This document shows positions 1 to 13,600 of a stretch of DNA of 64,000 bases, one piece after another. The stretch comes from Hydractinia symbiolongicarpus. Lineage: Eukaryota > Cnidaria > Hydrozoa > Anthoathecata > Hydractiniidae. How positions within the stretch are numbered: the stretch's first letter is position 1; every line of letters starts with the position of its first letter. The notes under the pieces were generated by a model. It had not been told where the DNA came from and made no database searches. It saw only the letters and a program-made list of their open reading frames with translations. The stretch covers positions 6,025,001 to 6,089,000 of the forward strand of contig NC_079888.1 of NCBI RefSeq assembly GCF_029227915.1. The letters run 5' to 3'. The translations under genes and the position numbers were made by a program.

Positions 1-3000
1 ACAGGAAAGAGGGAAGCTGGAGAAGATTAAATCCACAATAATCTCAACAAAAGAGCAAGCAAGCCCTGCGTCCAAGTTGTTTTTGTTTTCTACACTGCTT
101 CGTTGCTGCCATTTATCACTCAACATAATTTCAAACCCGCGGGATATATTTATTCACCGCCACTGCACGTAGTGTGAAAGGGGTTCCCGCCCCTGCGACC
201 AAATGGATATGATACAAGTCCGTCGAAAATGTTTCAAGACAAATTTGTTAAAGGCACATTTCTGTTAAAAGAAATATTCAAAGAACTATTAAAAAAAAAT
301 AGGTGCTCCTTATTAAATTGAATAAAGACGTGGAAATTATAGGGTAACCCAGAGAGTGAGAAATAATTTAATAGGCTAAAGGACTTCGAACTATCGATTT
401 AGATGGGAAAAAAGTTACGTCTAGAAACTTTAAACTTTAAATTAAAGTGAAAGCAATGCAAATTAAAGGATAAATTACTGCAAAAAAACTCATGATATAA
501 CTGCGTACTCAGTGCGGGGGACTAGCTTTTTTCGTGATAATTAACTTTTTCACGAAAGTACATATCTCCCGGTGTCTTAAACATATATAATATATCATAG
601 ATTTTAATTAAAATAAATTTTTTGCCACTTGCTCATTCCACTACCACCATGACGGCATTTTACAGTAGCAATTATCTTCCAAATGTGATACATCTTTAAA
701 ACAATGGAACATAGAAGCAGCAGGCGGAAGGCACAAAGTCTCGGTGATGGGCTAAAAAATTGAATTCTCCACGCTGATGACTACTGTAATTTTATTGTTT
801 ATCCTGTTTTACTAATTTAAATGATTTTTTGTTCCAGCATCAAGAAATTGTTTTGAAAAATTTGTTCTAGTTCCTAGGCCTTTTCTTTCTTTGAAACTTT
901 CTTTCTCTTTTTGGAACATGAATGTGAAAAAGGGAATCTTGAAAAGACATTGAAAAACTTTATCAAGCAACCAAATGGAACATTTTTTTACTTCAAATAT
1001 AACCATGTCAGCACAACTTTGAATGTTCACAGAGCACCACAGCTGGAAATAAAACAGTAAAAGTATTGCCGAACACGGCGAAACAGAAAAAAAAGTTTAA
1101 AATTTATAACACCTGACGACCACAGCTAACCTCGTTCCCAGCAGATCTCTTCTGTGCCTAATATATTCTAATCGTGAGAATATCATAGGCGTAGAAGAGC
1201 CCTGGGGACGAGACTGTACCACAGCATATTTTTAGCCATCTCATATAGGGATATAATAAATGACGCGGTTACAATGGATGATTAACATGTTTTCAGCGTG
1301 TTTAATTGTAAAAAAAGGAGTTTTCCAACGTTCTTCTTTTCTTTCTTCTTAAGTAAGAAGACTATTTGACGTTTTTGTTCATTCAACTTTCGTAAAGTAA
1401 AATGTTCTTTAGCGCATGTTTCTTAAGAAGAGAGCTCAGCCTTTTCTTCTGTGGGTTGGTATAGCTGTACTCCAATAAGTTAGAATTTGTGAAATTAGAA
1501 ATTTAAGAATCCTGCAAGCTAGAAGAGTTGGAAGACAGCAGCGCAACAGTTTAATAATTTTTATCGTCCACTTTCTTCAAATTTACTCTTAAAACACCTT
1601 TTGTTTAAAACTCAGTGTTTTCTATATATTTACTTAATGATATTGTTGACTGGTTGGGTATGTCAAATCAAGTCGCCAACTGTTTGTTTTACCAACCAGA
1701 TCATTTTTGCTAAAGTACTACGCAATTTGTTGCAGTTCTTTCTGCCGATTTTTTATTTTTTGTTTAACTTCTATCACCAACTTGGGCTATGATATCATTG
1801 TCACATGTTGGGAAATTACTATCCCTTTTGACTCTCAGGATGTAAAAATTTCACAAACAAGAGAGCAAGTTGAGTCTTGCAGAACACCTGATGTATTTGA
1901 AGTGTGGTAGAGTAAGACCAATCGTTAAAAAAGCTTATTCACGGTTATTTCATTAGTCATTCCACTCATATACTCAAGTATCGAGTGCCGTTACAAGATG
2001 CATATAAAAAGGTCGGTGTTTGCTTCAAGTGCGGAAGGTAGTAAATCCCGCCTGGTCATGCCAGAGACAGTAAAGAAGAAAATCTACCATTTCTGCTTAG
2101 CTTTGAGTATAAGGATGAAATTGATAACTTATAAGGGACATCCTTTATAACTGGCACCCACTCCATAACAGGAACGTTTCTCAGGAAAGGATCAAGTGAC
2201 GGTAAAATTAGCGAACAGTTTATAACAGGCACCTCTCAACAATTTGAATCACTCCCCTAAAATTCACTTTCTATGTGCACACGCACAACAATGAGTCATA
2301 TCAAGCATTTCTTGTGAGAAGTTTGTATAGAAGTTATAACAAAGCTAACAATGCGGAAAACATCTATCGGTTCTAACATTTTTTATATATTCTCCTCACA
2401 ATCTCGGATCTGATATCTCACAGATTAGCTTTAGCCTTAAGACTTCGGATACTTGTGTAAGGCTGTAAACTTTATTACACAAAAGTCACGGGTAATTAAT
2501 TTTTTTTATTCCCTTAAGCACGTGTCTATTGTTATATGAAAAACATATTGGTTTTATTTATTCCCGCTTAAATAGAATTAACAAGAAAACGTTTTGACGA
2601 AAAAAACAATGAATTTTATGCTTAATTTTGATTACTATCGCTGTTTTTTTTATTCGGGACTAAACACTAGTAAAACAATAATATTCTAATGCTACAATTC
2701 AAAATCAGGATTTAAAGGGGCTACAGAACGGCTGTTGGTTTTCGACTTTAGTGACTTACACGAAAGTCGAGCTAATGGCGGCAAAAAACAAAAATGGCTA
2801 TTTGTTCGGCATGTATATAATTTACAGACTCGAACATATAGATATATCTAGAATTTTTATCTTCTCCAGCCTTAATCATGTTTTCATCTAGAATGAGTCT
2901 TGCTGAAATATTTCTTTTTATTATACTTTTCGAAAAAAAATATTGAACCAGCGAGCAAAGTGCGCTGGTCTGTTCATTGGCAAATCGCGTTTGTCAGATT

Positions 3001-3434
3001 TTTAATATGTGTCCGGGATATACGGAATGTGAGCATTTTAACCGGTTCATAGCCCCTTTAAAGCCAGGTATACTTCTTTGGCATTGATAGTAGATTTTAG
3101 TCAAAGTTTAACCAAGATCCGCCATAATGAATTATAAGAATATTTCCACAATGCTATAGACGACATTTTTACCGTGTATCTTGAAGGTAATAGGAACAGC
3201 TGGGCCAATTTTTTAAGGTGTTTATGAATTGTTGTCAAAACATTGTATTAACCATATCTAATTGAATACAAGCGAATTTTGACAATAATAATAAGTTAAT
3301 AATTAATAGATAAAGTAAACAAAAATGCTCACGTCGAAAATTAATTCTTCGGGGGATTGAAAAAATTCCAAGAATTAGCATTGGGCGGGGTACGGAAGGG
3401 GTGGGGGTTATTTGGTACGAGAATAATGGTTTTT
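1..3434. other. Intergenic AT-rich region, no gene recognised
   Basis: No reading frame here looks like a gene. The few open frames are short and of low-complexity composition. It contains an inverted repeat at about 1130-1213 (listed separately). At about 1985-2130 the plus strand reads like a decayed CCHC zinc knuckle (C-x2-C then P-G-H-A-R-D) interrupted by two stops, possibly a retroelement gag remnant. The rest shows nothing I can support. Confidence 0.6.
1130..1213. repeat. Palindromic MITE-like repeat
   Basis: The left arm CTCGTTCCCAG and CTCTTCTGTGCCTA is answered by a right arm TAGGCGTAGAAGAG and CTGGGGACGAG in inverted order, around a short AT-rich centre. Related arms with the core CCTGGGAACAAGG occur at about 52150-52215 and, as single arms, near 60590 and 60910. 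A small dispersed foldback family is the likeliest reading. Confidence 0.5.
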
Positions 3435-6400
3435 CTAAGTTGTTTTGGATAATGATAAGCAGCTTGTTTCCTTTTCCGTCATGTATATACTATTGTATTG
3501 CACCAATAAATCTAAATGTCCGCCCTTTTGAGGAGTCTTCAGTGTAACCCTGTCTCTTTTTCTGTTGAATTCAGTAGAAATGGGTTTAGCTTTTCCAGGT
3601 AACTCTTGGATCTCATAACTTCCAATAGCACATGCTTTTTTCTTTTGGGGAACAATGAATGATTTGATTTTAAATGGACAAGGAACATCTTTAAAATGCT
3701 GTTGGTGATTCTGCCAATCTCGGTCAATGGCTTGAAGACACATTCCTCCTCCGTTTGGAGTATCGCAATATTGGATGACGTCTTCACTCTGCAGGTCGGT
3801 ACTTGTTATAGAAAATCCCCTGAATATGCTCAAATCGCAATCAAGTGCTATAAAATGCGGACCAACGAACCGCAGAGAATCCTTATTAATATGTACTTTA
3901 ACTCTCTTCTTTGGCGGAATCCAGAGGGATTTTATTTTTCTTCGTTTTATCCCATTCTTGAAAGTAGAATCAGTGGGACAAATATGCTTAAATTTGTCAA
4001 CTATCTGCTCGTCCGCATTCGTTTTAGTAAATACGTGACAACAATCTTCATCTATTATAAATAAAAAGAAAAAAAACTAGAGAAATAGCAAATAAAGGAA
4101 GTGTTAACGAACAAAAAATGAACTTATTTCGCACAATTTAGGGGATATGAAAACCTGGTATTTTACTTAATATATATCTTGAGCACAATACCTTTGGCAA
4201 CAAAGCCTCCTGGTTCAACAAACACTTTCACGGCAGTAGTAGTATAACCGTTTGGTAATATATTAGATTTTTTGTGAGTTAATTCCTTAAGTTTTTACAA
4301 AGCACAAAATAAAAAGTCTTACGATCACAAGCCACCACATAATCTTTGGCGCGTATTTCCTCTTTTTCGTCATTTGTGGGAGCTGCTTGAAATACTATTT
4401 CTGTTACTTTCTCCAAGTCAGAATTAACTGCCATTATGCCAGGTATGATAAATTCTTTGTCATCACCTTTTTGGAATTTGATCTTTTGTATCACTTTAGA
4501 ATATGGAACAAATATAGATTTGATGTCTTCCTTATTAGGTAGCAGTCCATTAGTCTAAAGAGAAAAAAAGAAAATTTAAACGATAAATTTCTAAAGGATT
4601 AAACTAGCTTTTTTTTTATTGGCAACCAAAAAAAAACTATTTTTTCACCTCATTTAAAGCAAAACTGTTTAAATGATCCTCATCATCCTCTTCATTTCGT
4701 TCAGCATCCTCATATTTGAAATATTTATACAACGCCAAAACATACTCCCGCAACTGCTGATGTCTGCCTGGAGTCTCGAAGGTTTGGAACATGATTGCAT
4801 TGTACTTATAACATTTTGAGACTAAATATCTTGGAAACCAGTTGAAATAAATGACGTCATCTTCTACGTTGGTAACTAGGGACCTGGGATAAAAATTGGA
4901 AAAATTTTCCAAAGCTTTGTCAACCTACCAATTTTGAAATTGACAGGTTGATTAGTGTATCAACCTCCACACGATAAACGCAGCAAAGTGAATTTTACTA
5001 TGGGGCTTGATGATTCCAGCATAGTAAAATCTAACTTTAAAAAACATGATATCTGTCTTTTAAACTCTTAAACTAAACAACTTTATCAACAAGGCAAAAT
5101 TCCCTGGGAATGAGGGGGGATGGACGCTGCCCGATAGACGGATTTGTCAAAAAAAATTTAAAGATAAAACATTTTCTTTTTAAAATTTACATACTCTCGA
5201 GCCTTCAACCATAGGAGACTTAAATCGTATGGAAAACTTCCGAAATAATGATTCAAACATAATATTCTTAGGTTAATAGCAAGTAAGTGTTATAAAACAA
5301 GGTGATAATCGTTCGTTACATCAATTTGATACTTTTTATGTCAGAAACAGGAAAATTATGATAGGGAAACAATTGCCCCGAGTTTGTCCTGAGTGGCCAA
5401 AAATAATATACGTCCCGGCTGAAAAAATTGAATTTGAGAGTAGCTACATAAAGTGGTTTCCACATGGCGCTTTGTAGAATGTCAATGTTGTTATCTTTAA
5501 TAAATGGTCACTTTTTGCTGTATGTGACTGTGCGAAAGTAATCCCTGAAAAATGTGATACTGATAATTTTTATAGCGTCAAGCGTTATAAAGAAGAAAAT
5601 ATAATTAATTTTCTATTACACACTTTAAAAAAAATACAAGTAAAGTAAAAATGTTTAGAAAGTTATGTCTGTCCGAGAATTAAGCCGCAAATCTGTCGGA
5701 CTTAATCGTTAAGGGTGGTTTCCTTACACACATAAGATTCAAGCTGTCAGTAATTTTTTATGTCTAAAACTTGCACGCCAACAAACGATGAAAATGTCGA
5801 CTATGCTTAAAGCAGATGTAATTTTCAAATGTCGAAGAGAAACAACCTATATCTCTTTAATAATCGCCGTATTCCGTCTGTCTGTTTATGCGCGAGAAAA
5901 ACGTTGTGCTACGGACACACGAAATTCGATATAAACGGGACGGGCAACCCCGTGGATTTTTCCACGGGTTACCGGCCTATATTTTAATATATTATATTAT
6001 AATACCCGAAATGGAAATTCTTTAAAAAAAAAAAAAAAAAAAAAAAATACCCGTATACGTCTGTCCGTCTGTCTGTCTGTCACGCAAAATGGTAGCTTAG
6101 CTGCGCAAGTAGCGAGACGCACGCGATGCGGTATAAAAAGGACGGGCGAACGCGTGGATTTTTCCACGGGCTAACGACTTACCTCTATATTTTAGGACTG
6201 GTGGTGTCGGCTATAGAGAGATCATTGTATTTAAGTTAATGTTTATGGAAACAATAGTTACACACTGTACTTATCAAATATTAAAAAAGAAAATTGTGAA
6301 CTTACCTGAAACTATTTTTGCGTAATCTATACTTGATATACCTTTCACAAGACCAAGAAACCTTGTAGACAATGCATCTGCATCGTTTCCAACAGCCTCT

Positions 6401-6573
6401 GTAGCATTTGTTTTGTCTTTTAGTGTACCCAGATCAAGTAACTCTTGTTTGATATTTGGATTAGTGATCTTCAACATAGGTATAACATCATTCCGTACAA
6501 CATCTGCAAACTTCTTACTGTCAACAGGTGTGCATAAAAGAACAATGAGGATAAAAACCCTACAAAGTTTCAT
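3435..6573 (-). CDS. Secreted multi-exon protein, possible pore-forming toxin-like (paralogue 1)
   Basis: The first exon (6573-6306) starts with Met, a basic residue and a hydrophobic run ending near CTPVDS, a clear signal peptide. It ends at a good donor in phase 1. Later exons read 4883-4649, 4554-4323 and 4051-3435 (stop). The last three join in consistent phase (0, then 1). The 4554-4323 and 4051-3435 exons each carry the motif I-K-S-[IL]-x-[VI]-P-x3-[KV] followed by strand-like sequence, suggesting repeated beta modules. The final exon begins with a D-C-C motif and holds a G-G-M-C-L-Q-A stretch. All this matches, exon for exon, the plus-strand gene at 8221-16223. The join between the first exon and 4883 is out of phase, so at least one exon in 4884-6305 was not identified. 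The architecture (signal peptide, helical front, beta-rich back) recalls jellyfish pore-forming toxins, but I cannot confirm that family. Confidence 0.6.
5373..5620 (+). pseudogene. Broken exon related to the secreted-protein family
   Basis: The plus strand reads open for about 36 codons, one stop (near 5475), then about 46 further codons. It contains a W-P-K-I-I-Y-V-P-A-E-K motif, the same pattern as the strand motif in the last two exons of both flanking paralogues (S-[IL]-x-[VI]-P). It lies opposite in strand to the gene whose large intron contains it. This fits a fragment of a third paralogue. No upstream or downstream partner exon was found. Confidence 0.4.
5860..6190. repeat. Two copies of a dispersed CCGTGG/CCACGG repeat
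   Basis: Each copy has a TCTGTCTGTC-like tract, then ACGCAAAATGGTA or a diverged version, a GATGCGGTATAAA stretch, GACGGGC, and a near-perfect palindrome CGTGGATTTTTCCACGGG. One copy spans about 5860-5965 and another about 6055-6175. Further copies lie at about 6890-7005, 13926-14055 and 14756-14885, the last two in the opposite orientation. It looks like a non-autonomous element family. Confidence 0.6.
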
Positions 6574-8220
6574 GATGGTAGTGTAACTGCGTTTCTGTGA
6601 ATGTGAAAATCTTCTTTCTCAAACTTCTTTTTGTGCAAGTAAAAATTATCCGCACCAGTAGTTTATTTAACCTTGTCTAAATTTAAAGCAAGCTAAAGTT
6701 CATTGTCACGGTCACTGCTCAAACGACTGAATTTGCAAACTTCTGTGCATTAGCCCTAGAAAAGGGTGTCATATCAAAAAATAGTTTGTAATTAGCTACT
6801 GGCACGCGATCCGCATATTTGAATTGCTTAGCCTAGGCTTGTTTAAGTTGTTTTAAATAGATTTTTAAGTAATCTATATTATAATGCCAGTAAATGACTG
6901 TCTGTCTGTCTGTCTGTCACGCAAAATGGTACCACAATTAGTGAGACGCATGCGATGCGGTATAAAAAAATCAGGTGAACCCGTCGATTTTGCCACAGGC
7001 CACCGACTATTATTACTAAATAATGATCTTTTCACATTTAAATGAAATGTTTTAACTTGTGGTTCAGATTTTTTTTTGACTCAAAAATATACTCCAGAGG
7101 AATTCGTTGCAGAAGTAAATGTTCTTCAAAGGTTCTTTTTTTGCATTATTATTCTTATAAAGAAAAACCCAAATCTTTTAATAATACAATAAAAACTGTA
7201 AATTTTCTATTCCAAATGCGTTAAAATTGGAAAAAATATTATTCTCCGAACAAACCCACTATGAGTGATTGTGTGATCGGTATACTATGTTTTAAATTAT
7301 TAACTAAATTATTTTGGCATTTAAAAAAAAGGAAAAAAATTATAATACAAATATTCGCTTTAAGTGAGTAAGTGGGAACACACTTAGTTGGTCAAATATG
7401 TTTTTCTTTGACTTGAATTTACAGAGAGGGGTGCGTGAGGAAGAGCATTGCAGCATTGTGTCACTCACAAAACATGCTATTAATCGTTCACTCAATTCGT
7501 TTACTATTTGTTCATTCCGAAGTTATTGCCCCCGAAGAAAAAAGAAATAATAATCATTGAAATTCACCTATAAATATATAAATTTTCATTGTCCTGTTTT
7601 TATTAGAAGGAAAAACATTGAATTCCAAAGTTTTGTGGTCATTTTTGATCTAGCTGTTTATTACATGAGAGGCGGGGACGAGACAATTGCCGGGACAGGA
7701 CATTTGCCGCGATCTTGCTCTGATTAATAGTTATACTATTTTACTAAAAATCACTTTGTGTTTATATGGAAGATTTTCGTCCCGTCCGGCTAAGTGTGTG
7801 TTTATATGAAAAAAAAACCTGTCCAGCCTGAGCCATGATCGGGGTTAGCTAAAGGATTTTTTAAACTCTTTTTCACCCGACGTATTTATTTTCGACCAGT
7901 CCTTTATTCTTGTGTGTCCATCATATTTTGTTTATTATTTATGTATATATATATTTATATTTTAATGTCTTTTTATATATTTTAATTGGACACATATTTA
8001 TAACAGCTTTTAGTTGACATGTGTATGCAGTTTAAATATTCGTTAAATAAAATAAAAAAAATTAAAAAATTAAGGAACAATATAGTGACTATAGGAAGAG
8101 TCTAAAAATATTAGCTACCACATTATCTGATCGATTGCTGTCATGAACAAATATAATATTGTCCAAAATATAATATTGATTTATTATTTGATCAATTACG
8201 TTTAAACATCGTATTTCGAA
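6574..8220. promoter_or_regulatory. Shared 5' intergenic region between the two secreted-protein genes
   Basis: The two paralogues are transcribed away from this 1.6-kb gap, so it should hold both promoters. It is AT-rich and contains one copy of the CCGTGG/CCACGG repeat (about 6890-7005). No specific transcription-factor site is claimed. Confidence 0.4.
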
Positions 8221-10376
8221 ATGAAGATTTTGCGTGTTTTTCTTTTTTACCGTTTAGTATGGTTGCTCTCAACAATCGACAAACAGTATGTTGTTTCAGT
8301 CGATCCTAAGTCTACAAACATTGATGGAATCGAGAAAGGTGTTGACCTACTCTGTACCACCAGAATTCAAAGTATAAACCGCTACAACTTGGGTGCTGGT
8401 GAGTCACTCCTTTTCTCAGCTTTTTTAATGTTATTATTATTCTTAAGTACTTCAATCGTAGACAAAATTAATATAACAAAGGCCGGGTGAAATATAACGT
8501 TTTCTTATCTTTTTTGATTTTCTAATTATTTGCAAGACCAAGTATGTTTTTAATTTTTGACCAACGTTATACCTTAAAGTTATTAAAAATTATTTTTTTA
8601 TATTAGTTTTTTTCATCTTCAATATTATTTTTCATTGTTTTTTTTTTACCATTAGTTTGAGAAAGTTGTTCGGTAAAATATATTTCTTGCTATGGACGAG
8701 TTGCAGCTTGGCGTAATGTGATTTTTGTGCACGATACAGGCAAAATCTATACAACAGATCGCAAAAAACGAATAAATTAACATTAAAAGCAATTTATGTA
8801 AAATTAAAACTTAAGGATACTTTAGGAAAAAGTAAGCGTGCTTCGACTGTTTTATCGAACACGTGTCATCAAAAAAAAGGAATAATATTCATCTCATTAA
8901 AAATGGCAGCTGATCCAGCAGCACTTGTAGTCTGTTGAACTTTTGGATCCAGGTTATGAGAAGGACCATTAAGAAAAATCAAGAGATTGGGTCACTCAAT
9001 AACATTGTCAAGGGGCTAAGGGGTAGAAGATCGACTCGAATTCAGAGAAATGTTCACAATGGACAATACAGACTTTGAATACATACTGACTAAATTTTCT
9101 GATTTGATTTCGCCAAACCAATGAGTTTGATAAAAAGTTTCGCAAACAAACTTCATCAAACTGTATAAAACAACATTTTTTTTCTTCTTGTTTACATTTT
9201 TTTTAAAGATGGTTCAACTTAAATTTATCAAACATTATGTAGTTTGGCAACAAGTTTGATACGTTTGCTCTCGCCTTTAAAATCTATAAATAAATGTGAA
9301 AAGCCAATTTAGCTTATTGCCTGTCAGGATGTGATCGCAACTCATCTATTATGTGCAGAATTCCCACAATTAATTACTCAATTTATAACAACATGAATTT
9401 TAGCTTCCATCCAAATCATTGGCAGCATCCTTGCAATGGTGCCAAACATCGGAACAAATATAGCTGCGCCATTTGCTACTGAAGGCGCTAGAATATTAGC
9501 TGAGAAAGGAATGGGCAAAACAGCAGAAGCCTCCATAGTTGAAAAGTTAGTAAGAACTATTAAGTATTATTATTACTATTAACTATTAAGAAGATTTTTT
9601 AACTGCAGCCACACAACAACATTGGCACGACAATTACTGACTTTAATTAAAAACCGACCTTAACGCTGTCTATAAAGACGCTCTTAAACCGTACCCTCAT
9701 TTAACATTTGAATCAATGTGTTGAACATCATGTTATTGCTATTTTTTATACCAGAAAGCAAACGAAAAGCAAAGAACATTTTTGATTTTTCATTAATTCG
9801 CTAAATTTATGTATTGAAAATCTCCTGGGTGATAAAAACACGTAACCAACAAGAAAGTGGATATTTCCTTAATCTTGAAAACCTTTTCTCCAACATTTCT
9901 TTTAGAATCAATATGTCTCAAAGACAAGGTCTGGCTTTATAGAAACTGAATATTCATTCGATATCTTCATTTCCTAGCGCAACTTTAGAGATTTAGTGCT
10001 AGATTCATCCTTATCCTTGTGTATCCTTGTGTATCAAAGGTGTATCCTTGAAATTTAAAATAGCTGATAGAGCCATTTTGAATTTCAAGGATACATCTTG
10101 GATAAAAAAATACGTATTCTTTCCTCCAAGGATACACGAAACATCTTACCGATGTTGAGAATATTGTCTATATTTCTATATTTCCTTGACTGCGAAATAA
10201 AATTGTATAAAAGTATACATTTTTTGAAAGCCAGATGAATTTCCAATCGAATGCTATTTTCGTCATAAAATAATAAACTGAAAAGACGTAAAGAAACACT
10301 CAATTCTAAGTACAATTATTTGAAGCTTAGCACATAAAAATAATACCATTTAAATCTACTCCACTTGAGTAATAAA

Positions 10377-10407
<31 letters not shown>

Positions 10408-10424
10408 CTTCTTCTTCTTCTTCT

Positions 10425-10471
<47 letters not shown>

Positions 10472-10656
10472 TTCTTCTTCTTCTTCTTCTTCTTCTTCTT
10501 CTTCTTCTTCTTCTTCTTCTTCTTCTTCTTCTTCTTCTTCTTCTTCTTCTTCTTCTTCTTCTTCTTCTTCTTCTTCTTCTTCTTCTTCTTCTTCTTCTTC
10601 TTCTTCTTCTTCTTCTTCTTCTTCTTCTTCTTCTTCTTCTTCTTCTTCTTCTTCTT

Positions 10657-10687
<31 letters not shown>

Positions 10688-13600
10688 TTCTTCTTCTTCT
10701 TCTTCTTCTTCTTCTTCTTCTTCTTCTTCTTCTTCTTCAATTTTGGTTTAAATTTCCGCCAATTTGCGGCGTCTTAAAACGGTCAGTTTAATTTATACTC
10801 AACAAGGTGGATAGCTGTGTAAAATAGACACTATTCGGCCCGGTGTTTTTTCAAATATATTATGACGGGAGGTAATCCATAACTGTTGAAGGGTTTTTAA
10901 AAATTGAATCAAACTTGGCACACTTATAATGCCTCATAAAAGGAACAATATGGCAGCAATTAATTTTTTTCTTAAGAGAGTATTTTTTTTGTGACGGCAT
11001 CCTTGCAGCTTCAGCTTATAATCTGACCAAAATACCAGTACAGTATGCGCTTAAAGCCACAAAAAATTCATTTGACATATTTTTCGGTTTTAACATAATT
11101 CGCATAAAGAAAGGCTAAAAATTGCCCGAAACTCCGGTTTGCCTGATATTCAAATCAGGAAATCTGATTATTTACGTGTTTAAAATTACAGAATGATTCC
11201 CCATAATGAAATAAAGTTGTAATTTTTTATTGTTTTGTTTTTAAAAATTATTCAAACTACTACTTAGTCCCTGGGTAAAGTTAATAAAGTTGAATTGTGA
11301 GTTATAAGTTCCAACGATAATCTTAACGAAGATTATTAAATTTTCCCGAATATATGGGTTACTTCCAAGTAATGACCAATATCTAAGGCTCTGAGAGAGG
11401 TATGTGATATAAAAATTTGGCACGTGGGTGTGTAAAATATTTACAAAAAAATCAGTATTATAGCCATGCAGTATAGCAAAAAAAGTTATTTAAAAAAACT
11501 CAAAAAACTACAAACCCTGTCCAGGATCAAATAGAGTTAAGAGGTCCCCCGTAAATATTTCGACTAAAATGTACCTTCATTAAGATCGCGAAACATTTTT
11601 GTTATTATTCACCTTGTCTTCATAAATATTTTTTTCCAACAAAAGCGTTCAATGCCATCTACCAAATTTTCAAAAAATTTATTTCCTATTCTTTTCATTC
11701 ATGCAACGGAGTATTTTTTTGCAAATAAAATGTTTTTCCCATAAGACACCTAAATGTAGAAATTCTTTCTTTCTTCAGTGAATCCATAGTCACGCTGTTA
11801 GTCAATGGTAGGGCTAATTAGGGACAATCAAACATAAAACTCGTCCATATTTTTTTACTATGAAGGGTTTTAGATCAAAGCTCTCCATAATAAGCAGTCC
11901 TCCCTGTCCTATAATTGTTTTCCTGCATTTGTCCCGCGTTTTAAGAAATTTCAATGTAGGCCTTTTCCTTCTATGTTATGTAAAGAGCCTATTCACATCT
12001 ATCTGAACGCAATGATTCAAAAAGAAACTAAAAAAGAGATTAACTTCAAGCGATTTACACAATTAAAAAAAACTCTAGTCTTATGTGCAATAATATGCAA
12101 TTTGAGAATTGTTGATTCTTGAATTTGGACTTCAGATAATAAAACCATGGAGGTATTCTTTTATACCTCCATGATATATCAAGCATCGTTTTCTTTTTAG
12201 TGCTTTGGATGATTTTAACCATGTGGAAGCTAAAGCCATGTTGGAAGATAAATTGGAAACTCTTGAGAGAAAAATACAGGAAAATCTAGCCAAAAATAAC
12301 AGTCAAGGAATATCTAAAACGTTGGATTATCTCGAGAAAATTATAGAAGCAAAAAGAATATACATTGGAACCATAAAGGAAACAGATTACATTTGTGAAA
12401 CATCTGTAGATGATCGAACTGCCTCCATATGTATACAGAAACTTAAAACTGTAATAAGTGTTACAAACATTATTGCAATAAAGCTTTATAGCACACTCAT
12501 GGCTCAACGTCATTTAAATGAAAAGGATTTTGAAAAGTTTAATGAGATTCTTGTTGATATACTTCACAAAGAATTTAATAAAGACGTCGAAAATTTTGAG
12601 TTTCTATTGGATCCTCTTGCACTTGGCGATTTTACAAATTTATTTTATTCAATTTTCGGGCATCCTGGCCGCCATAAAATCATAGCAGATTTTATTATTC
12701 ATATCGAATATGTTAGCAGCATGAATGAGACACATGATGCGACATTCAAGAAATTTATTTTATGTGCAGGAAAGAGGATGGTTGGTCCGTGCTTCTCTGC
12801 AAAAGAGGTTACAAAATATATGTGAAAATCTGTATTTTTTGCTTAGCTTTCTGCTTAGCTTCATGCTTGCACAGTTCTGTAGCTCAAATAGGAAGCTTAT
12901 CAAAAAATTTAACCACTTTAAGGGCAGAAACGTTCGCGGACAGAAACTTCCGCGTATCGAGATAAAACGCGAAATTTATGGAATAAGCTTTCGCTTTCGA
13001 TTTTAGGAACAAATTTCGCGGAAAAACTTTCGCAAATCAAAGAAAAAGTTCTTACGTGAAAAAACGAATGAGCAAAAAATAAATAAAATATCCATCCATG
13101 TGTCGTCGATTTTTTTGATAACAACGAATTTCAGGAAGGGGCCTTTAATTTGCTTGAAGTAAGAAAATATTTTTCGCGTGAAAATCTTTCGCGTTTTTTA
13201 AATTGGTTATGATTTCGCGTGGAAAAACCTTTGCGTTTTAATGTTTTGAAATTTCCAAAGGCAAAAAAAGCTTTTGTGGCGTTGTCTTTTATGGAGTAGT
13301 AGCGGTAGACTTAACTCTGCAATAATATAAAAGTAAAGTCACCAATTACAATATTCTTTTGATTTTAGGGCGACGTAATCCCAAAAAGCTTACTAATTCG
13401 TTCGATTTATATACCATACAACAAGAAGATTACAGGAATTGAAAAGCATGGTAAAAAAATGCAGCAGTTGGAAATACCTGGGCCCGCCATTTACACAAAC
13501 GATGATGACATATTGAACATGAAATCATTTACAGCAGTGGATGTAAATTATGATTATTTTTTTCTAGACGAGAAGAATTCCAAAGACTATGTCAATGCCT

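Noticed and set aside
1985-2130. CCHC zinc knuckle gene
   Set aside because: Only one decayed knuckle with adjacent stops; no surrounding gag or pol sequence.
5195-5275. Candidate missing exon of the minus-strand secreted gene
   Set aside because: It has an AG and a GTATGT but is out of phase with exon 1 and shows no similarity to the paralogue's exon 2.
10327-10751. Long polylysine and polyserine open frames
   Set aside because: They are readings of the (CTT)n microsatellite on both strands with no splice or start context.
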